In this document: positions 18,196-26,992 of the stretch, piece by piece
Numbering within the stretch: the stretch's first letter is position 1
How the letters are laid out: each line of letters starts with the position of its first letter
DNA from: Chelativorans salis
GTDB taxonomy: Bacteria; Pseudomonadota; Alphaproteobacteria; Rhizobiales; Rhizobiaceae
Direction of reading: 5' to 3'
Length of the DNA stretch: 64,000 bases
Assembly (NCBI RefSeq): GCF_025336525.1
Contig: NZ_JAOCZP010000001.1
Coordinates: forward strand, 248,001 to 312,000
Made by a program: the position numbers and the translations under genes
Notes under the pieces: model-generated
Seen by the model: the letters and a program-made list of their open reading frames with translations, nothing else
Database searches by the model: none
What the model was told of the DNA's origin: nothing

Positions 18196-19107
18196 TCAGC
18201 CCGAGCGACGCTGCTCTTTCAGCCACTCGCGCATCTCGATGATCCACTCGTAACGCGGATGATCGACGGTAACGAACCCCTTGCCCGTCGACGTCTCGCC
18301 GCCGTCCATCTCGCGGAAGGCTTCCGGATCCTTCTCGGGCACGGCCAGCACGGCCTTCTGCATTGCCTCGATCAGGTCCTGCGGCAGGTTGGCGCGCGCC
18401 GTGAAGGGGCCGGAGGTGATCTCGGGCGACTCCCAGATGGGGCACACGACATCCTCGTCGATCATGCCCTTGGCGACCATGCGCTGCGGAATGCCGTTGA
18501 TCTCGTTGTTCTGGTAAGTGGCAGCGGCGTCATACTGGCCGTTGACCACGCCCTGCACACCCGTCTCGTGCGCACCGGAGAAGGGAACGGCGCTGAAGAA
18601 CGTCTCGGGCTCGTAACCCTGCTTGACCATGTTGAAATAAGGCACGGCATAGCCGGAAGTGGAGTCGGGATCGGCGAAGGCCAGCACCTTTCCCTCAAGA
18701 TCGTCGAGCGACGTGTAGCCGGAATCGCAGCGCACGACGACGATGGAGTAATAGCCGGTGGAGCCGTCTTCCTGCTGCTTGGTGGTCAGCGGAATAACAC
18801 CGCCACCGGTTTCCGTATAGGCAGCCGCGTAGGCGGAGGAGCCGAGGAAGGCAAACTCGATCTGGTCGGCGGCAAGCGCCTGGATGACGCCGTCATAGGA
18901 ACCGGCCGTGAATATCTCGACCTCGACGCCCAATTCCTTCTCCAGATAGTTCTCGAAGGCGGTATAGCGGGCGATGCGGTCCTTCTCGTTCTCGCTCGAC
19001 AAGACACCGAAACGCAACGTCTTGTACTGATCCTTCCACCCTTCCGCCGCCGCATTGGCGGGAAGGAAGCCAGCGATGAGACCGGCAGTGATGACTATAT
19101 GCTTCAT
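18196..19107 (-). CDS. phnD: Periplasmic phosphonate-binding protein PhnD
   Basis: 303 residues with a Sec signal peptide (MKHIVITAGLIAGFLPANAAA, cleavage near residue 21). The mature part starts with TLRFGVLSSENEKDRIARY, the family pattern, and contains FAFLGSSAYAAA, FADPDSTSGY (phosphonate-binding serines/threonines) and TYQNNEINGI. It captures phosphonates or phosphate esters in the periplasm and delivers them to PhnE1E2. The gene lies 80 nt downstream of phnC. Confidence 0.94.
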   Translation of the reverse strand: MKHIVITAGLIAGFLPANAAAEGWKDQYKTLRFGVLSSENEKDRIARYTAFENYLEKELGVEVEIFTAGSYDGVIQALAADQIEFAFLGSSAYAAAYTETGGGVIPLTTKQQEDGSTGYYSIVVVRCDSGYTSLDDLEGKVLAFADPDSTSGYAVPYFNMVKQGYEPETFFSAVPFSGAHETGVQGVVNGQYDAAATYQNNEINGIPQRMVAKGMIDEDVVCPIWESPEITSGPFTARANLPQDLIEAMQKAVLAVPEKDPEAFREMDGGETSTGKGFVTVDHPRYEWIIEMREWLKEQRRSG

Positions 19108-19187
19108 CGGGTGCTCTCCTGTTGTCGATAGGGGCCGTGTCCACGACAGGCCGGCCCGGCCTTCAATTTCACTGCGGGTGAAAGGGA

Positions 19188-20009
19188 TCAGGCGGCTTCC
19201 GTCTCCAGCGCCGCATGCTTGCGCGCGGCGGGGATCGCGGTAGAGGTAACGAGCTCGTCGATATCCGCCTCCAGGCCGGCTTCCCCGTAGATCCCGCGCA
19301 CCCGGGCCTGCGTCAGTTCACGAGCGGCGCCGTCGAAATGGACCCTGCCGGCACGCATGGCGACGATGCGGTCGCAATAGCTGCGAGCGGTATCGAGGGT
19401 GTGCAGGTTGACGAGCACGGTGATGCCGTCCTCGCGGTTGATCACCTTCAGCGCATCCATCACCCGCGTCGCGTTGGCCGGGTCGAGCGAGGCGATCGGC
19501 TCGTCGGCCAGAAGGATCTTCGGGTTCTGCACCAGCGCCTTGGCGATCGCCACCCGCTGCTGCTGGCCGCCCGAAAGCGTGCCGGCCCGCTGCAGGGCCT
19601 GGGGCACGAGGTCCACCCGATCGAGCGCCCGGATGGCAGCGGCGCGGTCCGCCTCGCTGAAATGAACCGCCATGGAGGACAGGAAGCCCTGGTGCGCGAG
19701 GCGCCCGATCAGGACGTTGGTCAAGACGTCCATACGCTCCACCAGATTGAACTGCTGGAAGATCATGCCGCAGGAGGCGCGCCACAGGCGCAGCTCGCGG
19801 CCCCCGAGGCCGGTAATATCGCGACCACAAAAGGCGATCCTGCCCTGCGTCGGGTCGATCAGGCGGTTGATGAGGCGCAGCAGCGTCGACTTGCCTGCGC
19901 CGGAACGGCCGATGACACCCACCATCTGGCCCGGCGTGATTTCCAAGGAGACTTCATCGACAGCCGAAATATCTCCGAACTTCTTCGTGATTCCATCAAT
20001 CTCAAGCAT
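19188..20009 (-). CDS. phnC: Phosphonate ABC transporter ATP-binding protein PhnC
   Basis: 273 residues. Walker [10 protein letters not shown], a PhnC-type insert [26 protein letters not shown] (in part), signature [15 protein letters not shown] and Walker [13 protein letters not shown] are all clear. PhnC energises phosphonate uptake from the cytoplasmic side. The ATG at 20009 is preferred over the GTG at 20024, because GGGAGG lies between the two, 7 nt before the ATG. It is the first gene of the minus-strand transporter unit, under the PhoB-box promoter at 20099-20132. Confidence 0.94.
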   Translation of the reverse strand: MLEIDGITKKFGDISAVDEVSLEITPGQMVGVIGRSGAGKSTLLRLINRLIDPTQGRIAFCGRDITGLGGRELRLWRASCGMIFQQFNLVERMDVLTNVLIGRLAHQGFLSSMAVHFSEADRAAAIRALDRVDLVPQALQRAGTLSGGQQQRVAIAKALVQNPKILLADEPIASLDPANATRVMDALKVINREDGITVLVNLHTLDTARSYCDRIVAMRAGRVHFDGAARELTQARVRGIYGEAGLEADIDELVTSTAIPAARKHAALETEAA

Positions 20010-20060
20010 CTCAACGCCTCCCACTGCGTCGATATGGTCATAATTGGATTATTACTAATA

Positions 20061-20102
20061 GTAAGTACTTACGTTATTTCGCTCTGTGATCTGAATAGAC
20101 CA
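20061..20102 (-). promoter_or_regulatory. Palindrome and PhnF-like half-site in the phnC leader
   Basis: GTAAGTACTTAC (20061-20072) is a perfect 12-bp palindrome. The sequence CTGAATAGACCA (20091-20102, read on +) matches 9 of 12 positions of the PhnF-type motif TGGTATAGACCA and covers the predicted -10 region of the phnC promoter. Either could be where PhnF represses the transporter operon. No experimental basis. Confidence 0.35.
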
Positions 20103-20132
20103 TACAGGCGCAATATGACAGTGGTATTTCAG
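20099..20132 (-). promoter_or_regulatory. PhoB box and -10 element driving phnC
   Basis: On the minus strand CTGAAAT (20132-20126) and CTGTCAT (20121-20115) are separated by 4 nt, the 11-nt PhoB-box period. Exactly 10 nt further is TATGGT (20104-20099) as -10. The layout is identical to the one upstream of phnG, which supports both assignments and predicts phosphate-starvation control of both halves of the regulon. Confidence 0.65.
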
Positions 20133-20364
20133 GTGATCCGGATCAGTGGATAAGTAAAACTTATACAAATACCGGATTGGTATAGATGGAGGCGTGATGG
20201 GCTGAGGCGCTCGACGGCCGATGCGAGGCGGCCGCCGCAACAGGCCCGCGGTTCGTCCTTATGGTTAAAGTTAGGATTTAGTTTTTCTTGGTAATTTCCC
20301 GTTAGCAATGCACGCAAGGGGCCGGCTTTGTCGCCGGTCCGTTTTGTTCTGCGTACAGGTGCTC
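20133..20364. other. Palindrome-rich intergenic stretch between phnC and the GH25 gene
   Basis: With the phnC leader this gene-free stretch spans about 350 nt. It holds TGATCCGGATCA (20134-20145, perfect palindrome), ATAAGT-AAA-ACTTAT (20150-20164, perfect inverted repeat), and ATACC-GGATT-GGTAT (20169-20183). The last runs into TGGTATAGATGG (20178-20189), whose first nine bases equal the PhnF-type motif. A terminator-like hairpin (20318-20340) followed by GTTTTGTTCT lies just upstream of the GH25 start. The functions are not known. Confidence 0.4.
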
Positions 20365-21345
20365 ATGCGTTTCCCAGGCTTGCCAGCAGTCTTCTCCGCC
20401 TGCATCGCCGTTATCGGCTGCACCTCCAACGGCCCGAGCGTGGACGATCTTCTTGCGCGGCCGTCGCAGGAGACAACGAGTTCCGTCACAAGGCAGGACA
20501 ATGTGGTACCACCGGCAGCGATCGGCTCAGCATCCTCGGACGGAAGAGAGCCGCAACAGATGCTGGCGATGGCGCCGTCCGATCCCGCACCGGAAGTCAT
20601 GACGGCCGCGTTTGCAATGCCGACGCCGTCGGTAAAGCCTTCCATGCGCGGGCAGATCTACAAGCAACGTTTCCGCGATGCCAAGCCCATCAACTTCGGC
20701 TCCACATCGCCGGATTCGCTGGCCGTACACGGCGTCGACGTCTCGCGCTGGCAAGGCGAGATCGACTGGGCCACGCTGCGCGCGCACGGCGCAAACTTCG
20801 CCTATATCAAGGCGACGGATGGCGGCGACCACCTCGACCCGATGTTCAAGAAGAACTGGCGTGCCGCCGCGGAGGCAGGCTTGAGGCGCGGCGCCTACCA
20901 CTTCTTCTATTGGTGCCGGACAGCCAGCGAACAGGCCGACTGGTTCATCCGCAACGTGCCGAAGGTGCAGGGAGCACTGCCGCCCGTTCTCGATGTCGAA
21001 TGGAACGGTACCTCCCGCTGCAAGAAGCGTCCGTCGCGTAGCCAGGTCCTGGAAAAGATGCAGGTCTTCATGGACAAGCTGGAGAGGCACTACGGCCAGC
21101 GCCCGATCATCTACACCGCACCGGACTTCTACCGCGACAACCTGCGCGGCGAGTTCTCGGACTACCCGTTCTGGCTTCGCTCGGTGGCCGCGCACCCCTC
21201 CAAGGTTTACCCGGATCGGAAGTGGCTATTCTGGCAATATTCCGGCTCCGGCCTCTCGAACGGCGTCGACGGCAAGATCGATCTCAACGCCTTCCACGGC
21301 GGCGAAGACGAATGGCACCGTTGGATCGCCGCGCATGCGGGCTGA
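20365..21345 (+). CDS. GH25-family lysozyme (N-acetylmuramidase) lipoprotein
   Basis: About 326 residues. The N-terminus MRFPGLPAVFSACIAVIGC is a lipoprotein signal with the lipobox ending at C19, so the protein is probably anchored in a membrane facing the periplasm. A disordered Ser/Pro-rich linker leads to a GH25 domain (about residues 125-326): GVDVSRWQGEIDW carries the first catalytic aspartate, AYIKATDG the sheet, and PPVLDVEWNG the DxE acid pair. GH25 enzymes cleave the MurNAc-GlcNAc bond of peptidoglycan. The ATG at 20365 is chosen because it gives a clean lipoprotein signal; an ATG at 20308 would add 19 residues. Confidence 0.87.
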   Translation: MRFPGLPAVFSACIAVIGCTSNGPSVDDLLARPSQETTSSVTRQDNVVPPAAIGSASSDGREPQQMLAMAPSDPAPEVMTAAFAMPTPSVKPSMRGQIYKQRFRDAKPINFGSTSPDSLAVHGVDVSRWQGEIDWATLRAHGANFAYIKATDGGDHLDPMFKKNWRAAAEAGLRRGAYHFFYWCRTASEQADWFIRNVPKVQGALPPVLDVEWNGTSRCKKRPSRSQVLEKMQVFMDKLERHYGQRPIIYTAPDFYRDNLRGEFSDYPFWLRSVAAHPSKVYPDRKWLFWQYSGSGLSNGVDGKIDLNAFHGGEDEWHRWIAAHAG

Positions 21346-21375
21346 CCGGCACCGTCCAGCGTTTCCGCCCGCGTT

Positions 21376-22971
21376 TCACGACGGATTTCCGTCGCCCCTT
21401 CGCCACTGATACATCCAGGTCTCGGAGAGGCGGCGGTCTTCACTGTTCAGGAAGGCGCTGATCTCGACGGGATCACCACCGTTCGGCCGGACGTCGACTG
21501 CAAGCCGCCATGTATCGTCCAGGACCGGCGAGACGGTGGAGTGCTCTATTTTGCCGTTGCCGACACTGATGCTCGCCGAGATGCCGGGGTCGTCGGAAAA
21601 CTTGCGCAGGATATCCCCCTCGAAGTCTATGACGAATTTGCGCACCGCCTTGTCGACCTTGTCCTCCTCGAGACCGGAGACGCCGCCGATCCCGGTCCTC
21701 AGGCCGAGGACGCGAGCCATGCCATCCCCCCGCTCTCCGATCGCGCCCCAGGTCAGCCGGTAGCTGAACTCCAGTGTGCGGCCGGGCGTGAACTCACCTT
21801 CCGGAACCCAATAGGCGACGATGTTGTCGTTGATCTCGAGGCTGGTCGGAATCTCGATGAGATGCACGAAGCCCTTGCCCCACTCGCCGAGCGGCTCCAC
21901 CAGCAATGAGGGGCGCCGGTGATAGGCGGCTCCACCGTCCTGATAATCCTCGAAATTCCTGTCCCTCTGGAAAAGCCCGAAGGCTTCCGGGTTCTCCTCC
22001 TCGAAAAAGGAATTGGCGAGCACGGAGGGGTTGTTGAGGCTGCGCCAGATCTCCTCCCCGCCGGCGCGCACGATCTTCAATCCGTCGCTGTCATGGACTT
22101 CCGCACGATAGTCGTCGAAAGCTCGGCTGTTGTTTTCGCCAAAGAAGAACATGGAGGTCATCGGGGCGATCCCGAGCCGTTCGACCTTGCGGCGCATATA
22201 AAGCCGCGTCGTCACCTCCATCTGCGTGTTGTCGCCGGGCATGATGCGGAATGCATAGGCGCCCGTCACGCTGGGCCCGTCAAGCGCCGCGTAGAGCGTG
22301 ACGTCTTTGTCGCGGTGGCCTGGAAGCTCGATATAGAAATCCGTGAAGCGCGGAAACTCCTCGCCTTTCGTCGTCGCGGTATCGACCGCTATCCCCCGCG
22401 CCGACAGTCCGTAGACGTTGCCGCGTCCGAGCGCGCGAAAATAGCTCGCCCCCAGAAAGGCAACGAGCTCGTCCATGATCTCGGGGTCGTTGAGCGGATG
22501 GTGCAGCCGGAAACCGGCGACGCCGGGCATGGAGAGGCCCTTGAAACGGTCTGCCTTGAGCGGCGGCCGGTACTCAAAATCATCTCCACTGAATACAAGA
22601 GGTCTGGCAGCGCCGCCTTCCACTACATGGAGGTTCACCGGCTCCTTGAACAGCCAGCCCAAATGAAATGCCTGCAGCCCGAACGGCGCCTCACCTTTCC
22701 ATAAGGCGCGCTCCGGCCGATAGCGGATGGCGCGATGCTGATCGTAGGTGAGGTCGGCCAATATCTTGGGCAGATCGGCACTCGGCGCCTCGTAAGGCTC
22801 GGTCGCCCGCGCCTCCATCGCCTCGCTCAGTATATCGAACGAAAAAGGTACGGCCTCATCACGGGTCTTGGGTGCCCCTTCGGAAGCCAGCGCCCGGGAG
22901 GTCTTCAGCGAAGCGGAAGAGCTCGACAGCACGCCGAATACGGCGCTCAACAACAGGGTCCTCCGGTGCAT
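21376..22971 (-). CDS. Glucan biosynthesis protein of the OpgG/OpgD (MdoG) family
   Basis: 531 residues with an N-terminal signal sequence (MHRRTLLLSAVFGVLSSSSA; RR present, so Tat export as in OpgD is possible). The family core is clear: AIRYRPERALWKGEAPFGLQ, NVYGLSARGIAVDTA, FPRFTDFYIELPG, PMTSMFFFGEN and YHRRPSLLVEPLGEWGKG. These periplasmic proteins act on beta-1,2-linked glucan backbones of osmoregulated periplasmic glucans. The ATG at 22971 follows GAGGGG by 6 nt. No opgH-like synthase is in the window; the gene is divergent from an arylsulfotransferase-like operon. Confidence 0.9.
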   Translation of the reverse strand: MHRRTLLLSAVFGVLSSSSASLKTSRALASEGAPKTRDEAVPFSFDILSEAMEARATEPYEAPSADLPKILADLTYDQHRAIRYRPERALWKGEAPFGLQAFHLGWLFKEPVNLHVVEGGAARPLVFSGDDFEYRPPLKADRFKGLSMPGVAGFRLHHPLNDPEIMDELVAFLGASYFRALGRGNVYGLSARGIAVDTATTKGEEFPRFTDFYIELPGHRDKDVTLYAALDGPSVTGAYAFRIMPGDNTQMEVTTRLYMRRKVERLGIAPMTSMFFFGENNSRAFDDYRAEVHDSDGLKIVRAGGEEIWRSLNNPSVLANSFFEEENPEAFGLFQRDRNFEDYQDGGAAYHRRPSLLVEPLGEWGKGFVHLIEIPTSLEINDNIVAYWVPEGEFTPGRTLEFSYRLTWGAIGERGDGMARVLGLRTGIGGVSGLEEDKVDKAVRKFVIDFEGDILRKFSDDPGISASISVGNGKIEHSTVSPVLDDTWRLAVDVRPNGGDPVEISAFLNSEDRRLSETWMYQWRRGDGNPS

Positions 22972-23427
22972 CACCTACCCCTCACCCAGTTTGGCTGCTT
23001 TTCAGCAATGAAATAGCTGAGAGGTTCCGGCAGTTCTCATAAACTTGCAATAAGGCCGTTAACAAGCCGACTGAAGCCGGGGGGCCGCGCATGCTCATTT
23101 CCCCAAGAAAGTGCATTTCCGAGCATAAAATTGATATCAACATTCGGATTTTCACAATTGATTTTCAAGTGTAACTCTTCAATTCCTCTATGGACTTGTT
23201 AGGTTTTGCGATTTTTGAAGAATACATTTTTTGGTAAATGCAACCACTTCATGGAGATCATGACAACACAATAATACCCCCTTGATCCATAACTGTTACC
23301 GTCTGAATAAATGTTTGAATTCAGATCGTTTCACCATCGAACTGAAGCCACATTCAGGTGGGATTGATTTCCATGCGTCGCCTCAGCCGAGGGCTCGGCG
23401 CGAAGCTAACGTCGCGCCAGGGCAACC
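22972..23427. other. AT-rich intergenic region, no gene seen
   Basis: About 455 nt separate the divergent opgG-like and arylsulfotransferase-like genes. The middle (about 23100-23310) is far more AT-rich than its surroundings. A perfect hairpin GGCGCGA-AGCTAACG-TCGCGCC occupies 23397-23418, directly against the AGGG ribosome-binding site of the next gene, and could affect translation. No open frame with recognisable similarity is present. Confidence 0.5.
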
Positions 23428-24861
23428 ATGCGGTGTCCCTACGCAGTCATTCTGGGAGTCCACGGTCACACGATGAACATCCACAATGCGAAACAAAAGC
23501 ATGTTGATGTCGGCGGCACGCAGACGCGCTCCGACAAGCTGTTCTATGCCGCCTTCATCGCCGGCCTCGCCATCCTGATCTTCCTCTTCGGATCATTCCT
23601 GACCATAGCCGGATACTTCCCCGGGCCGCAGATCTCGCGTGCCTATGAAGGGGGCAAGGCGCTTTACGCCAGATACAACGAGACCAAGAACGTCTACGGC
23701 ACCGACCTATGGTATCCCGAGCGCCGCAAGGACAAGGGAGTCACCGTCAAGCGCGAACAACTGATGCAAGCAGGGCCAACCGTTTACATGTCGGGGAGTG
23801 AGCCCACGGTCTACCTGATCGACGCGGACGGAAACGTGCTGCATTCCTGGACGAAGCAGTTCAGCGAGATTTGGTCGGCGGATCCGGACGCCGGCTGGAT
23901 GCCGGAGCCGCAGCCCGACTCGCACGTCTATATCCGCCGGGCCCATGTCTTTCCCAACGGCGACGTCGTCGCCATCTACGAAGGCGCCGGCGATACACCC
24001 TATGGCTATGGCGTCGTGAAGCTCGACCGGAATTCAGAGGTGATTTGGAGCTATCCCGGCCGCGCCCATCATCAGTTCGACATCGGGCCGGACGGCCGAA
24101 TTTACGTGCTTACGCACGAATTCGTCGAGGACGACGTCGGCGGATTTGCGCATCTCGACAAGCCACGTCTGGAGGATTTTCTGGTCGTCCTCTCGCCGGA
24201 CGGCGAGGAGTTGAAGAAGATCAGGCTCTTTACCGCGTTGGCCGACTCGGAGTTCCGCCAGACCCTCTACACCATTTCCAGCTGGGGGCTCGGCGACCCC
24301 ACCCACACCAACACCGTCGAATATATCAGCGACGAAGCGGCGGCCAATTTCCCCTTCGGCGAGGCCGGGCAGATCATGCTTTCGTTCCGTGGCATCAACA
24401 CTATCGCCGTGCTCGACACCGAAACTGAGCAGATCAAGTGGGCGGCCATAGGGCCATGGCTCGGGCAGCACGATCCCGACGTCCTTCCCAACGGCAACAT
24501 CCTCTTGTTCGACAACTTCGGGAACTTCAACCGCCCGAACGGCATTTCCCGCGTGATCGAGTTTGATCCGAAGACCATGGAAATCGTGTGGCAATACGCC
24601 GGCACGCCGCAGTCCCCGCTCGCCAGCACCATTCGCTCCGATCAGCAGCGGTTGGCGAATGGCAACACGCTGATCACAGAATCGGACGGCGGGCGTATCG
24701 TCGAGGTGACGCCGGATGGCGAGATCGCATGGGAGTTCGTGAACCCCGTCCGCGGCGGACCGGATGGCGACAGGATTCCCATAATGGCTTGGACGGAGCG
24801 GCTGGACCCCGACAGCCTGGATCCCTCGCTGCTGCAACCCCGGCAGCAGTTGACGCAATAA
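23428..24861 (+). CDS. Membrane-anchored arylsulfotransferase (ASST)-like beta-propeller protein
   Basis: 477 residues. One membrane helix (about residues 38-62, AAFIAGLAILIFLFGSFLTI) anchors a large periplasmic domain with repeated blade motifs: VYLIDADGNVLHSW, VVKLDRNSEVIWSY, HHQFDIGPDGRIYVLTH, QHDPDVLPNGNILLFDN, NGNTLITESDGGRIVEV. This is the ASST-type six-bladed propeller; classical members transfer sulfate from aryl sulfates without PAPS. The histidines in HHQFD and GQHDP are candidate active-site residues. ATG 23428 has AGGG 5 nt upstream; ATG 23473 is an alternative start. It heads an operon with two small membrane proteins and a sulfotransferase. Activity is not proven for this subfamily. 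Confidence 0.8.
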   Translation: MRCPYAVILGVHGHTMNIHNAKQKHVDVGGTQTRSDKLFYAAFIAGLAILIFLFGSFLTIAGYFPGPQISRAYEGGKALYARYNETKNVYGTDLWYPERRKDKGVTVKREQLMQAGPTVYMSGSEPTVYLIDADGNVLHSWTKQFSEIWSADPDAGWMPEPQPDSHVYIRRAHVFPNGDVVAIYEGAGDTPYGYGVVKLDRNSEVIWSYPGRAHHQFDIGPDGRIYVLTHEFVEDDVGGFAHLDKPRLEDFLVVLSPDGEELKKIRLFTALADSEFRQTLYTISSWGLGDPTHTNTVEYISDEAAANFPFGEAGQIMLSFRGINTIAVLDTETEQIKWAAIGPWLGQHDPDVLPNGNILLFDNFGNFNRPNGISRVIEFDPKTMEIVWQYAGTPQSPLASTIRSDQQRLANGNTLITESDGGRIVEVTPDGEIAWEFVNPVRGGPDGDRIPIMAWTERLDPDSLDPSLLQPRQQLTQ

Positions 24862-24878
24862 CAAACGGAGACCCCTCC

Positions 24879-25139
24879 ATGAAGAAAATTGCGGCATTGA
24901 TTTCCTTCGCACTCGCCGCCCTCGTGCCGACGGCAGCCTTCGCCTATGTCGGCCCCGGCGCCGGGCTGAGCCTGTTGGGCGCGCTTTGGGCGCTGATCGC
25001 AGCGGTCGGCACCGTCCTGATCTTCATCGTCGCCTGGCCGGTGCGCAGGATGCTGCGCCGGCGCCGCGCGGCCAACAACGCGGACGCCCGGCAAATGGAA
25101 GCGGCACCCCAAGCCCAGGCGGATAAACAGAGCCGCTGA
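24879..25139 (+). CDS. Small exported membrane protein with YVGPGAG motif
   Basis: 86 residues: a signal sequence (MKKIAALISFALAALVPTAAFA), the motif YVGPGAGLSLLGALW directly after the predicted cleavage site, one membrane helix (about residues 35-57), then a basic tail (RRMLRRRRAANN). The YVGPGAG start recurs, as far as I recall, in short proteins next to sulfotransferase or phosphodiesterase genes, but no function is known to me. It starts 17 nt after the ASST-like gene, with GGAG upstream, and is followed 9 nt later by another membrane protein, so co-translation with both is likely. Confidence 0.75.
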   Translation: MKKIAALISFALAALVPTAAFAYVGPGAGLSLLGALWALIAAVGTVLIFIVAWPVRRMLRRRRAANNADARQMEAAPQAQADKQSR

Positions 25140-25148
25140 GGCTAGTCC

Positions 25149-25868
25149 ATGGGCCTACTGAATCTGCCTTCGCCAACCCTTTCGGCGATCGATGGGTGGC
25201 TGAGCCCGTTCCTCCCGCCGGCGGCAAGGCTGCTCGTGTGGGCGGCCTTGGGCGCCGTCCTGTCCATGGAGATCTACCGTCTCCTGTCGCCGCAGTCACG
25301 CATCGTGCAGATCAAGCGTTCCTTCGAGGAGATGAGGCGGCGTGTCGCCGATTTCGACGGCGAATTCGAGGACGTATGGCCGGACATGCGAAGAATGATA
25401 TCATTGGCCCTGCGCCGCATCATGCTGGTCTTTCCCGCCACTATCGCTGCGTCCCTGCCCCTGCTCGTCGTCATCGTCTGGATTTCCACCCAATACGGCG
25501 CCACCTATCCGCCGGCGAATGCGCCGGTCGCGGTGTCCGTGCCTGGCGGTTTCGAGGGGCGTTGGGTCGGTGCCGACGCTGGCACGCCGCACGCCCGGGT
25601 GATGGACCGCGACGGCCGTTCCGTGGCCGATATCGCCGTCCTTGAGCCGGTGCCGATAATCCACAAGCGGCTGTGGTGGAATGCGCTCATCGGCAATCCA
25701 GCCGGCTACCTCGACGACGCCCTTCCCTTCGACCAGATCGACATCGCGCTGCCGCGCCGGCAGATCCTCTCCTTCGGGCCAATGTGGCTGCGTGGATGGG
25801 AGGTAACCTTCTTTGCCGCGATGATCGCTTTCGCCCTAATATACAAATCTGCCCGGCGGATCACATGA
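25149..25868 (+). CDS. Unknown membrane protein, EMC3/DUF106-like layout
   Basis: 239 residues. One membrane helix at about 25-45, then a charged helical stretch (RIVQIKRSFEEMRRRVADFDGEFED), a second helix at about 95-115 (PATIAASLPLLVVIVWIS), a hydrophilic domain of about 100 residues, and a C-terminal helix at about 215-235. The pattern of helix, coiled cytoplasmic hairpin and helix resembles EMC3/DUF106 members of the YidC/Oxa1 insertase superfamily, but this is a resemblance of layout only. It overlaps the downstream sulfotransferase by 4 nt (ATGA). Confidence 0.6.
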   Translation: MGLLNLPSPTLSAIDGWLSPFLPPAARLLVWAALGAVLSMEIYRLLSPQSRIVQIKRSFEEMRRRVADFDGEFEDVWPDMRRMISLALRRIMLVFPATIAASLPLLVVIVWISTQYGATYPPANAPVAVSVPGGFEGRWVGADAGTPHARVMDRDGRSVADIAVLEPVPIIHKRLWWNALIGNPAGYLDDALPFDQIDIALPRRQILSFGPMWLRGWEVTFFAAMIAFALIYKSARRIT

Positions 25869-26992
25869 CGGCGGTGGCGCACGCAACGAAACCGCAGGGC
25901 AAGTCCCCTCCCCCGGAAATCGACCCATGGACGCACAGGGTCGGCGGTCTTATCGAGCGCTATCCCCGTTTCTGGATCGGGCTGGGGGATCGAGAGACGC
26001 GCCTCATGGAGGAGCGGATCGAGAAGGTGTCGGTCGACCGGCCGATCTATATCGCCGGCCTCGCCCGTTCGGGCAGCACGATCCTGCTCGAACTGCTCGC
26101 CCGCCACCCCGATACGGCGAGCCACCGCTACCGTGATTTTCCGCTCGTCCTCACGCCCTGGCTGTGGAACTGGTTCGTCGACCGCGCCGGCAACCAGCAG
26201 CGGGAGGCGGCCGAGCGCGCGCATCGCGACCGGATCAAGGTAACACCGGAAAGCCCCGAGGCCTTCGAGGAGGTCATCTGGATGGCCTTCTTCCAAGATC
26301 TGCATGACGCCTCGACAGGCATCGCTTTCGATAAAAACGCGCACCACCCACGCTTCGAAACCTTCTATCGCGACCATATCCGCAAGCTCCTCGCCCTGCG
26401 GGGCGCCTCGCGCTATCTCTCCAAGGGAAACTACAACGTCACCCGCCTGGGCTACCTGAAAAAACTCTTTCCCGACGCACGCTTCGTCGTCCCCATCCGC
26501 GATCCCGTCTGGCACGTCGCCTCGCTGATGAAGCAGCACCGGCTCTTCGCCTCGTGGGAAAGCGAGGATCAGCGGGTGCGCGCTCACATGCGCCGCAGCG
26601 GACATTTCGAGTTCGGGCTCGACCGCAGACCTGCCAATGTCGGCGACGGCCAGGCGGCAGCCGAGATTGCGCAACTGTGGGACGACGGCGATGAGGTCGC
26701 GGGCTGGGCCGCCCACTGGGCCTCGGTCTACGGCTATGTCGCAAGCCAGCTTGAGGACCCGGAACTGGCCGCGGCCACGCTTGTCGTTCGCTACGAAGAC
26801 CTGTGCAACAACCCCGCCGCCACGCTTGCCGCCATCCTGGACCACTGCGCATTGGCGGATGACGGCCTGACTGAGGCCGCCCGCGCAATGATCAGCGCCC
26901 CGACCTATTACGAGCCGTCATTCACCGAGGCCGACCGGCAGGCAATCAGCGACCGCACCGGCGCAGTGGCCCGGTTGTTCGGGTATGACTAA
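25865..26992 (+). CDS. Sulfotransferase-family protein (PAPS-dependent type)
   Basis: 375 residues. The 5'-phosphosulfate-binding loop is visible as YIAGLARSGSTILLELLARHP (about residues 58-78), and the 3'-phosphate-binding region as FVVPIRDPVWHVASLM (about residue 210), followed by VRYEDLCNNP. These are the PAPS-binding signatures of the sulfotransferase superfamily. The enzyme is cytosolic or membrane-associated and would transfer sulfate to a sugar, lipid or protein hydroxyl. It ends the ASST-like operon, overlapping the gene before by 4 nt, and its stop overlaps the convergent methyltransferase stop. Confidence 0.87.
   Translation: MTAVAHATKPQGKSPPPEIDPWTHRVGGLIERYPRFWIGLGDRETRLMEERIEKVSVDRPIYIAGLARSGSTILLELLARHPDTASHRYRDFPLVLTPWLWNWFVDRAGNQQREAAERAHRDRIKVTPESPEAFEEVIWMAFFQDLHDASTGIAFDKNAHHPRFETFYRDHIRKLLALRGASRYLSKGNYNVTRLGYLKKLFPDARFVVPIRDPVWHVASLMKQHRLFASWESEDQRVRAHMRRSGHFEFGLDRRPANVGDGQAAAEIAQLWDDGDEVAGWAAHWASVYGYVASQLEDPELAAATLVVRYEDLCNNPAATLAAILDHCALADDGLTEAARAMISAPTYYEPSFTEADRQAISDRTGAVARLFGYD

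Noticed and set aside
20318-20350. Hairpin followed by GTTTTGTTCT as a terminator
   Set aside because: No + strand gene lies upstream to terminate; attenuation of the GH25 gene is possible but unsupported.
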